Below are positions 14,997 to 23,182 of a stretch of DNA of 37,644 bases, piece after piece. The position numbers were made by a program, and so were the translations under genes. The stretch spans positions 1 through 37,644 of the forward strand of contig CAZLEI010000012.1 in assembly GCA_964558505.1 (NCBI GenBank). The letters are read 5' to 3'. The notes below the pieces were generated by a model, which saw only the letters and a program-made list of their open reading frames with translations, was not told where the DNA came from and did no database searches. The DNA comes from CAYMPW01 sp964558505. Its GTDB lineage: Archaea > Thermoplasmatota > Thermoplasmata > Methanomassiliicoccales > Methanomethylophilaceae. Numbering within the stretch: the first letter of the stretch is position 1; every line of letters begins with the position of its first letter.

Positions 14997-15665
14997 TCAG
15001 GTGGGTCTCTTCCGCTTGCCGGCCATGTCGAACCATCTGTCCGACTCGATGGCGTTTGCCTCCACGCCGTTCTCCCCATGGAGGTAGATGTTCCCGAGGA
15101 GGAGCTGGGCGCCGTCATGCCCTGCAAGGGCGGCGAACCTCAGCCATCTGAGGCCCTCTTCGGTGTCCTGCGGGATCCCGTAGCCTTTCAGATGGAACTG
15201 CCCGAGGACGAACTGCGCTTCGACATATCCCTGCTCTGCGGATGCCAGCATCCACCGGTATGCATCTGCGGCTCTGGCATTCTGCGAGAAGAACAGCGTT
15301 CCGAGGGCGTACTGGGCCCTGGGGTCTCCGGATGTCGCGGGCAGCAACAGGAGCTCTTCCGCTTTCGAAGGGTCCTGGGCGACGCCGAAGCCGTCGCGGT
15401 ACATCTTGCCGAGGAAATACATGGAATCCAGGTTGCCCTTCTCTGCCGAGCGGGAGAACCATCCGGAGGCGGCGGTGTAGCTCTGTTTGACGCCCTGTCC
15501 GCGGGCGAACATGAGGCCCAGGAAGTACTCGGCCTCGGAGTCCCCGGACTGCGCTTCGATGGTGAAGATGGAGAAAGCGGCCTTCATACCCTGCTCATCA
15601 CCGGAGCCCAGGAGTGCCTTCGCGCGGGCTATCTCATCCGAGGTCCTGCGCTCTTCGTCGGACAT
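14997..15665 (-). CDS. Sel1-repeat protein (222 residues)
   Basis: About five Sel1 repeats follow a short charged N-terminus (MSDEERRTSDEIARAKALLG). Examples are SGDSEAEYFLGLMFARGQGV, EKGNLDSMYFLGKMYRDGFGV and EQGYVEAQFVLGQFHLKGYGI. It ends in a basic tail (KRKRPT). Probably a cytoplasmic protein-binding solenoid. A TATA box 26 bases before the ATG predicts a leaderless transcript. It converges on fhs, with a terminator hairpin between them. Confidence 0.87.
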   Translation of the reverse strand: MSDEERRTSDEIARAKALLGSGDEQGMKAAFSIFTIEAQSGDSEAEYFLGLMFARGQGVKQSYTAASGWFSRSAEKGNLDSMYFLGKMYRDGFGVAQDPSKAEELLLLPATSGDPRAQYALGTLFFSQNARAADAYRWMLASAEQGYVEAQFVLGQFHLKGYGIPQDTEEGLRWLRFAALAGHDGAQLLLGNIYLHGENGVEANAIESDRWFDMAGKRKRPT

Positions 15666-15686
15666 GTGACAGTGTATGCCCGACCT

Positions 15687-15696
15687 CTTAATAATG
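15687..15696 (-). promoter_or_regulatory. TATA box of the 222-residue Sel1 gene
   Basis: CATTATTAAG on the minus strand is centred 26 bases from the ATG at 15665. Confidence 0.55.
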
Positions 15697-15750
15697 TTCG
15701 CGTACGGGCTTGACGGCCGTGACGGGATCAGCCATCGGACAGATCATGAT

Positions 15751-15775
15751 GATAAAAAGGAAAGTAAGAAGTTTT
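15751..15775 (-). terminator. U-rich tract after the BspA-like gene
   Basis: The minus strand reads a run of pyrimidines ending in CTTTTTATC, about 20-45 bases after the BspA-like stop. This is consistent with archaeal oligo-U termination. Confidence 0.45.
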
Positions 15776-15792
15776 GCGCACGCGGTCCTGGA

Positions 15793-18294
15793 TCAGAGGA
15801 ATTCGCGCTTGATCACGTAGAGTCCGCCGATGATGAGGAACAGGATCGAGATGCTTTTGAACATCCCGTCCACGTTCGCCTGGATCCCGGAGAGCGCAGA
15901 ACCCGAGACATCGCTTTCGACGGTTCCGCCGGATTCATCCGAGGGGACGTCCGGCTCGACAGGGGTATCGTCAGGCGTCTCGGTATCGACAGGACCGCTG
16001 GGGTCCGTAGGCTCTGGAGTCGTGGGTGTATCGGGCACAGTAGGTGTCTCGGGTATCACAGGGTCAACGGGATCGACAGGGTCAACGGGATCGACAGGGA
16101 CCTCTGGTTCAGATTCATCGATATAGACGATCTTGAGGTTGCCATCTCCGTTGAATCCTTCGGCCAGCTCTGTGCCCTTGTAGAGGTACAATGTTCCAAC
16201 GCACCAGTAGAACGCATCGTGTGAGACGGTCGTCACGCTCTTGGGAAGGGTGACGGAGATCTCGGCCTTTTCGGTGCTTGTCTTGACGCCGGCCTTCCAG
16301 AACGCATCCTCGGGGATAGAGGTGATGCCTTCGGGGATCACGATATCCACAAGGTTGGCGCACGAGTCGAAAGCTCCGTCCTGGATCTCGGTGACAGTCG
16401 CCGGCAGTTTGATGCTCGTGATCGCGGTCCCGCGGAAGCATTCCTCGCTCAGCACGGTTATGCCGCTACCGATGGATATGCTGGTCACGGGGCAGTTGTA
16501 GAATGCCTGCGAACCGATCTCCGTGATGCCGTCGTGGAGGACGAGCTCTCCAGTGAGGGCCGAGCATCCGTAGAACGCCATGGGTCCGATCGAGGTCACG
16601 GTCGAGGGTATGGAGATGCTCGTGATGCCGGTGCCCCTAAAGCACTGGGCGGGTATCTCGGTGATCCCGCTGCCGATTGAGACCTTTGTGATTTTGGTGC
16701 AGTCTTTGAATGCATCGGGCCCCAGGTATGTGACCGTGTCCGGGATGGAAAGAGTTCCGGTGAGGCCTGTGCATCCGCTGAATGCGCTGCCTTCGATCGT
16801 CTCGACGCTTCCGGGAATGGTTATCTCAGTCAGGCCTGTGCATCCGCTGAACGCGTACATCTTGATCGTGGTGACGCTTCCGGGAATGGTTATCTCAGTC
16901 AGGCCTGTGCATCCGCTGAACGCGTACTGGTCGATCAAGGTCACGCTTTCGGGGATGGTGACGCCAGTTATGGAAGTGCGGTCTTTGAAAGCGTTCTTGT
17001 TGATGGCGGTGACGGCGTACGTCTTGCCATCTGGTCCGACGGTCGTCGAGGGGATCACGATTTCAGTTTCCGTGCCTGTGTATCCTGTTACGACAGCAGT
17101 CATGTTCCAGGGGCGGTATTCATATGTCAGGCCGCCGGAAGGTGCTTCCTGCACGGTGTATTTGACTGAGTCTCCGTCTGGGACGGCGACGTAGGTCTTC
17201 TCGGTCCCAAAGGCCAGTTCGCCGTAGAAATCCTCATTATTAAAATACCAGGGCTTGGCTTCTTCTTTTTCGGAGGAATATGACTGACCGCTGACGATAT
17301 TCCCGTCTCCGGCCGTCAGGGTTCCGGTGAAGTTGAAGTTAGATACGGTGAGGACTCCGGAGTTCTGATCGTTGAATGCCCTTTTTCCGATGGTCTCAAT
17401 CTTGCTTCCATCTTCGAAGGTCACAGTGCCTTTGAACTTGAAGAAAGCAGAACTGCCGATGGTCACCACTGATGCGGGTATGGTGACCGTAGCTCCTGTT
17501 GTATCTTTACCGACATTTTCGAATGCGTTGGTTCCTATCGATGTGATGCTGTCGGAGAGGGTGATTGTCACGAGTGATTTGCAATCCTTGAATGCGTAGT
17601 TACCTATCGAGGTCACTGTTTCTGAGATAGTCACTGATGTGATGTTCTTCTCTTTGAATGCGCTCTGCCCTATCGCTACTACTGTGTACTGACCTTTTCC
17701 ATCAAAAACAGTCTTAGGTATCACGAGAGCGGTTTCGGAACCGTTGTATCCTGTTATGGTCGCGACCCCGTTCTTCAAAGTGAATGTGAATGGGCAGACA
17801 GTATCCGCCTTTTCGAGATAGCCGCCGTCATTGATGAGGTTGCCGTTGCCTATCGACGTTTCTTCACTGCAGTTGAAGTTGTTAACAGTCAGGGTAACCT
17901 TGTTATTCACCTTGAACGCATTATTGCCAATCGTCTTGATCTGGCTGTTGTTTTCGAAGGTCACGGTCCCGCTGGCGCCGTGGAATGCGTTGTTCTCGAT
18001 GACTTTTATCGATGCGGGGATGGTCATATTCCCGTTCCATTTGGAGAATGCACCGTTGCCGATGGTGACGACGTTGTATGTCTTTCCATCGTATGTGACG
18101 GTGTTCGGTATGGTCATCGTTCCGTTATTACCGCCTGTGACCGTGGCGGTCGCATCGTCCTTGTTGAAAGTATAATTTATTCCGTCGATGGTGGTGCCTT
18201 TATCACCGTCGACGCTGACGATGGATACAGCAGATAACGCCATGAGTGCCACTGCCGCCAATGCCACTATTGTCATCATTCTTCTTGTTTTCAT
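15793..18294 (-). CDS. BspA-type leucine-rich repeat cell-surface protein
   Basis: Encodes 833 residues. A Sec signal peptide (basic MKTRRM, hydrophobic core to about 28) is followed by many 23-residue BspA/TpLRR (LRR_5) repeats of the type ITEIGSQAFYNCPVTSISIG and SVTLIDQYAFSGCTGLTEIT, up to about residue 710. A proline/threonine-rich stalk follows, with DPV tandem repeats. A C-terminal hydrophobic helix (SILFLIIGGLYVI) ends in KREFL and anchors the protein in the membrane. Such proteins mediate adhesion in gut and oral microbes. The gene is visibly less GC-rich than its neighbours, particularly at 17200-18300. Two internal DNA repeats share 55 identical bases, pointing to recent repeat duplication. 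Binding partner unknown. Confidence 0.9.
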   Translation of the reverse strand: MKTRRMMTIVALAAVALMALSAVSIVSVDGDKGTTIDGINYTFNKDDATATVTGGNNGTMTIPNTVTYDGKTYNVVTIGNGAFSKWNGNMTIPASIKVIENNAFHGASGTVTFENNSQIKTIGNNAFKVNNKVTLTVNNFNCSEETSIGNGNLINDGGYLEKADTVCPFTFTLKNGVATITGYNGSETALVIPKTVFDGKGQYTVVAIGQSAFKEKNITSVTISETVTSIGNYAFKDCKSLVTITLSDSITSIGTNAFENVGKDTTGATVTIPASVVTIGSSAFFKFKGTVTFEDGSKIETIGKRAFNDQNSGVLTVSNFNFTGTLTAGDGNIVSGQSYSSEKEEAKPWYFNNEDFYGELAFGTEKTYVAVPDGDSVKYTVQEAPSGGLTYEYRPWNMTAVVTGYTGTETEIVIPSTTVGPDGKTYAVTAINKNAFKDRTSITGVTIPESVTLIDQYAFSGCTGLTEITIPGSVTTIKMYAFSGCTGLTEITIPGSVETIEGSAFSGCTGLTGTLSIPDTVTYLGPDAFKDCTKITKVSIGSGITEIPAQCFRGTGITSISIPSTVTSIGPMAFYGCSALTGELVLHDGITEIGSQAFYNCPVTSISIGSGITVLSEECFRGTAITSIKLPATVTEIQDGAFDSCANLVDIVIPEGITSIPEDAFWKAGVKTSTEKAEISVTLPKSVTTVSHDAFYWCVGTLYLYKGTELAEGFNGDGNLKIVYIDESEPEVPVDPVDPVDPVDPVIPETPTVPDTPTTPEPTDPSGPVDTETPDDTPVEPDVPSDESGGTVESDVSGSALSGIQANVDGMFKSISILFLIIGGLYVIKREFL
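16064..16102 (-). repeat. 18-bp tandem repeat encoding the DPV stalk
   Basis: GGGATCGACAGGGTCAAC-type units repeat about twice and encode the (DPV)n part of the proline-rich stalk of the BspA-like protein. Such units can vary in copy number by slippage. Confidence 0.65.
16804..16941 (-). repeat. Two 69-bp near-identical repeats inside the BspA-like gene
   Basis: Bases 16804-16872 and 16873-16941 are tandem 69-bp units (23 codons); their first 55 bases are identical. A partial third copy lies just upstream near 16735-16800. They encode consecutive leucine-rich repeats. Confidence 0.85.
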
Positions 18295-18337
18295 TTATAT
18301 TCAGCTCTGCAGTTTCTAGTCGGGTGTTGATTTCATG

Positions 18338-18348
18338 ATATATAATAG
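18338..18348 (-). promoter_or_regulatory. TATA box of the BspA-like gene
   Basis: CTATTATATATC on the minus strand is about 49 bases from the ATG at 18294, predicting a leader of about 23 bases, longer than for the other genes here. Confidence 0.5.
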
Positions 18349-18483
18349 GGGCAGGTTCTTCCCACGGTCGTCCCCGTCGAATTCGGTGATATGCATCACA
18401 CTTCGTGATTCGATCATCCAGTTATCGTGATTGTTCCGATCCTGCCGCGGGCACCGCCTTACGCGCGGCCCCGGGGATAAGCG

Positions 18484-18491
18484 ATATATAA
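18484..18491 (+). promoter_or_regulatory. TATA box of the Sel1 gene pair
   Basis: ATATATAA is centred 26 bases before the ATG at 18514, a strong archaeal promoter for a leaderless transcript. Confidence 0.7.
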
Positions 18492-18513
18492 GGAAAATCA
18501 TTGAAGAGGGCAT

Positions 18514-20010
18514 ATGTCCATTGAATCGCTGATCGAAGCGGCCGCAGCATCCGACGCCGGAGCGCAGTGCGCCCTGGCCAAGGTATATCTCCGCGGGGAG
18601 GGGGCGCATGTCGACATCCCGCGGGCTGTCGAGCTCCTGCACGCCTCCGCGGATCAGGGGGAGAGCGAATCGGAATGCCTCCTGGCCCTCATGATGTACA
18701 CCGGGGTCGGCGTCCCCCGGGATAAGGACGGTGCGCTCCGCCTCATCCGGAAGTCCGCCGAGGCGGGATGCCCGGATGCCAGGCGCATCGAGTCCGAGTT
18801 CGACAGGCATGAGGCCGATCCTGATGCCATGGATGCGATCCTCGGGCTCAGGATGAAGGCGAACCTCCATGATGACGAGGCCTGCCGCAGGATGTTCGAG
18901 ATGTACGATTCCGGCAGGGACGGCGTCCGCAAGGATCATGTCGAGGCGGTGAGATGGTACACCGTATGCGCCGACCGCGGGGATGTGGAAGCGCAGTGCC
19001 GCATAGGGTTCATGTACTGCATGGGCAAGGGCGTCCGCAAGGACCACGATGTCGCCATGAGGTACCTCGGCATGGCCGCGGAGGGCGGCAGCGGCGAGGC
19101 CATGCGCCACATCGGCGAGATGTACGAGCTCGGGAACGGAGACACCGAAGTGGACGTCAAGCAGGCCGTGGAATGGTACCAGCGCGCATCGGACGCCGGC
19201 GATGCCGACGCCCAATGCTCCCTGGCATTCATCAAGATGACGCCGAAGACCAGGTTCAGCGACCAGAAGGGCGCCCTGAACTACCTCAGGATGGCCGCGG
19301 AGGGCGGCAATCCCCAGGCCCAGCACCAGCTCGGCATGTTCCTGGCCTATGGCCAGGGCATGCGCAGGGATCCGGACGAGGCCAAGGTCTGGCTGGAGAA
19401 GGCGTGCGAGGCGGGGGAGCAGCAGTGCATGGTGGATTACGCCAACATGTGCTTCGAGGGGCAGGTCCTTCCCAAGGACCTCGCGGCCGCCGCGAGATGG
19501 TTCACGGTCGCCGCCGACAGGTTCAACGGATACGCTCAGTTCTCCCTTGCGTGCATGTACGGCAACGGCTACTACTTCGAGCCTGACGACAGGAAGGCGG
19601 CGGAGCTCTTCCGCGCAGCGGCCGAGATGGGGGAGGTCAACTCCCAGTACTCCCTGGCCTGCTTCTACTACGACGGCCGCGGTGTCGAGAAGGACCCGAA
19701 GGAGGCCGCGTTCTGGTTCGACCTGGCCGCCGACCAGGGCATGCCGCAGGCCATGGCGTTCCTGGGCATGATGCTGGTCACCGGCCGCGACGTCAAACAG
19801 GACATCGAGAAGGGCATGGGCCTGCTCAACAGGTCCGCCGATTCCGGATACTATGAGAGCCAGTACTACCTTGGCAAGCTGTACTTCGACGGGAAGTACG
19901 TCGAGAGGAACATACCGCGCTCCAAGAAGTACCTGCAGCTGGCAGCCAAGCAGGGCGACCCCGATTCCCAGAACCTCCTTAACAGGATCAAAGCGGAGAA
20001 GCTCAGGTGA
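18514..20010 (+). CDS. Sel1-repeat protein (498 residues)
   Basis: About twelve Sel1 repeats fill the whole protein, e.g. ADRGDVEAQCRIGFMYCMGK and AEMGEVNSQYSLACFYYDGR. Residues about 85-115 are a less regular helical linker. No signal peptide or other domain is present. The protein starts directly with SIESLIEAAAASDAGAQCAL. Its stop is followed four bases later by another Sel1 gene, so the two form an operon behind the strong TATA box at 18484. A role as a large protein-binding solenoid is inferred; partners are unknown. Confidence 0.88.
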   Translation: MSIESLIEAAAASDAGAQCALAKVYLRGEGAHVDIPRAVELLHASADQGESESECLLALMMYTGVGVPRDKDGALRLIRKSAEAGCPDARRIESEFDRHEADPDAMDAILGLRMKANLHDDEACRRMFEMYDSGRDGVRKDHVEAVRWYTVCADRGDVEAQCRIGFMYCMGKGVRKDHDVAMRYLGMAAEGGSGEAMRHIGEMYELGNGDTEVDVKQAVEWYQRASDAGDADAQCSLAFIKMTPKTRFSDQKGALNYLRMAAEGGNPQAQHQLGMFLAYGQGMRRDPDEAKVWLEKACEAGEQQCMVDYANMCFEGQVLPKDLAAAARWFTVAADRFNGYAQFSLACMYGNGYYFEPDDRKAAELFRAAAEMGEVNSQYSLACFYYDGRGVEKDPKEAAFWFDLAADQGMPQAMAFLGMMLVTGRDVKQDIEKGMGLLNRSADSGYYESQYYLGKLYFDGKYVERNIPRSKKYLQLAAKQGDPDSQNLLNRIKAEKLR

Positions 20011-20014
20011 TGCC

Positions 20015-20737
20015 ATGTCGTTCGAGACCGTCCTGAGATCCGCCAAGGAGGGCGACCCGCATGCGCAGTGCGCGATGGGGTATATATTCTTCAACGGGGA
20101 CGGGGTCGAAAGGGACCGCGTGGAGGCGGGGCTGTGGTTCAAACGCGCCGCCGAGCAGGGCGACCCGGAGGCGCAATGCGCGCTTGGATACATGCGCGCA
20201 CACGGCGAGGGCATGGGCCAGAACCTCGAGAAGGCCGTGGATTTCTACAGGAAGAGCGCCGAGCAGGGATACGCCCGCGCACAGTTCAACCTGGCCCACA
20301 TGTACTCCGACGGCAGGGGCGTGGAGCAGGATTGGGCGGAGGCTTACAAATGGTACGACCTCGCCGCCGGGCAGGGCAACCTCGTCGCGCTGTACCGCAT
20401 CGGGGTCATGACCGAGGAGGGCCGCGGCATGCCCGCGGACCCGACGGCCGCGGCGGGGATATACAAGAAGGCGTCCGACCTCGGGGACCTGGGAGCCACC
20501 ATGCGCCTGGCCTCGATGTACATGGACGGCCGCGGTGTCCCGAGGTCCGTCCAGAAGGCGGTGCCCCTCCTCACCAAGGCGGCCGCCGGGGGCATGGACT
20601 CCGCCATGCTGATCCTCGGGAAGCTGTCCCTTTCGGGAGAGGGCATGGTCAGGAGCGAGGCCAATGCCCGGAGATGGCTTCAGAAGGCAGCCTGCCGCGG
20701 GAATGCGGAGGCAGCAGAATTGCTGGAAGGGCTTTAA
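20015..20737 (+). CDS. Sel1-repeat protein (240 residues)
   Basis: Six to seven Sel1 repeats, e.g. KEGDPHAQCAMGYIFFNGDG, EQGDPEAQCALGYMRAHGEG and EQGYARAQFNLAHMYSDGRG. It lies four bases after the 498-residue Sel1 gene and is probably cotranslated with it. The repeats are highly alike, which suggests origin by duplication of its neighbour. No secretion signal. A T-rich stretch at 20743-20749 just after the stop may end the transcript. Confidence 0.87.
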   Translation: MSFETVLRSAKEGDPHAQCAMGYIFFNGDGVERDRVEAGLWFKRAAEQGDPEAQCALGYMRAHGEGMGQNLEKAVDFYRKSAEQGYARAQFNLAHMYSDGRGVEQDWAEAYKWYDLAAGQGNLVALYRIGVMTEEGRGMPADPTAAAGIYKKASDLGDLGATMRLASMYMDGRGVPRSVQKAVPLLTKAAAGGMDSAMLILGKLSLSGEGMVRSEANARRWLQKAACRGNAEAAELLEGL

Positions 20738-20771
20738 TTGTACATTTTTATACATTAAAGTAGAAAAATGG

Positions 20772-20777
20772 TTATAT
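20772..20777 (+). promoter_or_regulatory. TATA box of the PaaK-like gene
   Basis: TTATAT is centred about 42 bases before the ATG at 20817, predicting a leader of about 17 bases. Confidence 0.45.
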
Positions 20778-20816
20778 GTGCATGTGCTACACAGCCTCAC
20801 AAAGACAGTGACAGCC

Positions 20817-22052
20817 ATGAAGATGAATGACAGCCAACTGAGCATCCTGAAGGCGCAGCTCGCGTCGATCAAGGACAAGAGCCCCTTCTACGCCAAGAAG
20901 TACGCGGACATAGACACATCAGCTATCAACACGCAGGAGGATTTCGAAGAACTCCCCCTGACGGACAAGTGGGAGCTGCGCGAGGCGTACCCGCTCGGGC
21001 TCCAGGCGGTCCCCGACGGTGAAGTCGTGAGGATCCATTCATCCTCCGGGACGACCGGGACTCCGATCATAATCCCGTACACGGCCAAGGACGTGGAGGA
21101 CTGGGCGATACAGTTCGAGCGCTGCTACCGCATGGCCGGCATAACGAACATGGACCGCATCCACATCACCCCGGGCTATGGCCTCTGGACCGCCGGAATA
21201 GGCTTCCAGGCCGGCGCCGAGCGCCTCGGCGCGATGTCCATACCCATGGGCCCCGGGAACACGGACAAGCAGATCAAGATGATGATCGACATGAAGAGCA
21301 CGGTCCTGTGCGCCACATCGTCGTACGCCCTGCTCCTGGCCGAGGAGATAACCAAACGCGGCCTGAAGGACAAGATCTGCCTCAAGAAGGCCCTGATCGG
21401 TTCCGAGCGCTGGGGGGACAAGATGAGGGCGAGGATCGCCGACGAGCTCGGTGTCGAGCTCTACGACATATACGGCCTCACGGAGATCTACGGCCCCGGC
21501 ATAGGGATCAGCTGTTGCGAGAGGGACGGCATGCACTGCTGGGACGATTACTGCTATTTCGAGATCGTCGACCCCAAGACAGGCAAGAACGTCCCGGACG
21601 GGGAGTCCGGCGAGCTGGTCATAACCACGCTCCGCAAGGAGGGCGCCCCGCTGATAAGGTACAGGACCCACGACCTGACCAGGATCATGACGGGCGACTG
21701 CCCGTGCGGGGACAGGCACCCGAGGCTCGACATCCTCATCGGCAGGACGGACGACATGGTGAAGGTGAAAGGGGTCAACATATTCCCCGGGCAGATAGAC
21801 GAGCTCCTGTCCGGCATAGACGGCGTGAGCAGCGAGTACCAGGTGATGATAGACCATCTCAACGGCAAGGACTCGCTGACGCTGTTCTTCGAGACCAAGT
21901 TCGCCGAGGGCGACAGGAAGGCGCTGGAGGATTCCGTCAAGGAGGCCTTCAAGTCCAAGGTGGGGATAACGATAATCCCCAAGGCAGTCTCCATCGGGGA
22001 GCTCCCGAGGTCCGAGAAGAAGGCCCACAGGATCTTCGACAACAGGTACTGA
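20817..22052 (+). CDS. Phenylacetate-CoA ligase / coenzyme F390 synthetase family protein
   Basis: Encodes 411 residues of the adenylate-forming (ANL) superfamily, PaaK subfamily. The P-loop is IHSSSGTTGTP near 65. DIYGLTEIYGPG and LIRYRTHDLT follow, and then the hinge/C-terminal domain GRTDDMVKVKGVNIFPGQID. EKKAHRIFD at the end contains the late catalytic lysine region. PaaK-type enzymes activate arylacetic acids to CoA thioesters. Methanogen homologues are often labelled coenzyme F390 synthetase, so the true substrate is uncertain; indole-3-acetate or phenylacetate are also possible. ATG 20823 is an alternative start. Monocistronic, converging on rfcS. Confidence 0.9.
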   Translation: MKMNDSQLSILKAQLASIKDKSPFYAKKYADIDTSAINTQEDFEELPLTDKWELREAYPLGLQAVPDGEVVRIHSSSGTTGTPIIIPYTAKDVEDWAIQFERCYRMAGITNMDRIHITPGYGLWTAGIGFQAGAERLGAMSIPMGPGNTDKQIKMMIDMKSTVLCATSSYALLLAEEITKRGLKDKICLKKALIGSERWGDKMRARIADELGVELYDIYGLTEIYGPGIGISCCERDGMHCWDDYCYFEIVDPKTGKNVPDGESGELVITTLRKEGAPLIRYRTHDLTRIMTGDCPCGDRHPRLDILIGRTDDMVKVKGVNIFPGQIDELLSGIDGVSSEYQVMIDHLNGKDSLTLFFETKFAEGDRKALEDSVKEAFKSKVGITIIPKAVSIGELPRSEKKAHRIFDNRY

Positions 22053-22058
22053 GACACG

Positions 22059-22082
22059 GCGGCGCCCTCGCGGGGGCGCCGT
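22059..22082. terminator. Hairpin between convergent PaaK-like and rfcS genes
   Basis: CGGCGCCC and GGGCGCCG form an 8-bp stem around a 6-base loop, just after the PaaK-like stop. A T-run at about 22105-22109 follows on the plus strand. Confidence 0.6.
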
Positions 22083-22117
22083 CCGTCCACGGAAAAGGCC
22101 TGGCTTTTTCGAAGGCG

Positions 22118-23086
22118 TCAGCGCTTCGCGCCGCCGACCATGACCAGGTATGCCAGGAGCGCCTCGAGCTGGATGCGCTCGTTGCTGCCCTCGACTATCC
22201 TGAACTCTATCTCGCCGGTCTTGTCCATCAGCCTGACCTTCTCGGCATCGGTTATGCTGAGCTCGAAGAAGGACGCATGTATCTGGCGGATTATGTCCTG
22301 TCCGGACAGGCCGTACGTGACCATGATGTCGTCGAGCATGTTGCGCGCACCGACGAAATCCCCGGACATCGCCGTCTCCATCATGGCCTTGACCCTCTCG
22401 GGGTTGGCCATGCCGGTGGTCTGGTAGACCGTGTCCACGTCGATGGTCTTGCCCAGCGATGCCGCCACCTGCAGGGAGTTGACCGCGCGCCTCATGTCCC
22501 CGCGCGCCACATGGACCAGGCTCTCGAGCGCATCCTCGTCGATGGACACGCCCTCGTTGGTGATTATCTTCGTGAGGAAGGCGGTGACGTCCTCCTTGGA
22601 CACCGGGCTGAACCTGAACACGGCGCACCTCGACTGTATGGGGTCTATGATCTTGGACGAGTAGTTGCACGAGAGTATGAACCTGCAGATGCGGGAGTAC
22701 TTCTCCATGGTCCTCCTCAGCGCCGCCTGGGCGTCGGAGGTGAGCGCATCCGCCTCGTCCATGAAGATTATCTTGAACTCCGCGCTTCCCAGGGGGGCGG
22801 TCCTGGCGAACTCCTTGATCTTGCCGCGGACCACGTCGATGCCCCTCTCGTCGGAGGCGTTCAGTTCGATGAAGTTCCCCTTCCACTCGTCGCCGAACAT
22901 CTCCTTGGCCATGGCCAGCGAGCATGTGGTCTTCCCGGTCCCGGCCGGGCCGGTGAGCAGCATGTGGGGCATGTTCTTAGATTCGACGTACGCTTTGAGC
23001 CTCTCGGTGACGTGTTTCTGCCCGACCACCTCGTCGAGGTTCTTCGGCCTGTACTTCTCGGTCCAGATTTCATTCATGGAAAACAT
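22118..23086 (-). CDS. rfcS: Replication factor C small subunit
   Basis: Encodes 322 residues (319 if the ATG at 23077 is used), the usual RfcS length. RFC box motifs are in order: EIWTEKYRPKNLDEVVGQ, Walker A TGPAGTGKTT, Walker B FMDEAD, the SRC motif (IQSRCAVFRFSP), and sensor 2 GDMRRAVNSLQ. The RFC complex (small subunits plus RfcL) loads the PCNA clamp at primer ends during DNA replication. A GATAAA-type TATA element at 23108-23113 lies 24-25 bases before the ATG at 23086, which favours that leaderless start (MFSMNEIW). No intein is present. RfcL is not in the window. Confidence 0.97.
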   Translation of the reverse strand: MFSMNEIWTEKYRPKNLDEVVGQKHVTERLKAYVESKNMPHMLLTGPAGTGKTTCSLAMAKEMFGDEWKGNFIELNASDERGIDVVRGKIKEFARTAPLGSAEFKIIFMDEADALTSDAQAALRRTMEKYSRICRFILSCNYSSKIIDPIQSRCAVFRFSPVSKEDVTAFLTKIITNEGVSIDEDALESLVHVARGDMRRAVNSLQVAASLGKTIDVDTVYQTTGMANPERVKAMMETAMSGDFVGARNMLDDIMVTYGLSGQDIIRQIHASFFELSITDAEKVRLMDKTGEIEFRIVEGSNERIQLEALLAYLVMVGGAKR

Positions 23087-23182
23087 GACGTGTACCGTAT
23101 CGGACGTGATAAACCCATCGTCCGATCCGCACCGCCCGTGAACGCGTGCAAGCAATTTCTTTTATCGTCATCCGCCATATCC

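Noticed and set aside
15830..16126. Ser/Gly/Thr-rich open frame on the plus strand
   Set aside because: Exact antisense of the proline-rich stalk of the BspA-like protein.
16735..16941. Regular repeats as a possible CRISPR array
   Set aside because: The 69-bp units are in frame, tandem without spacers and encode leucine-rich repeats.
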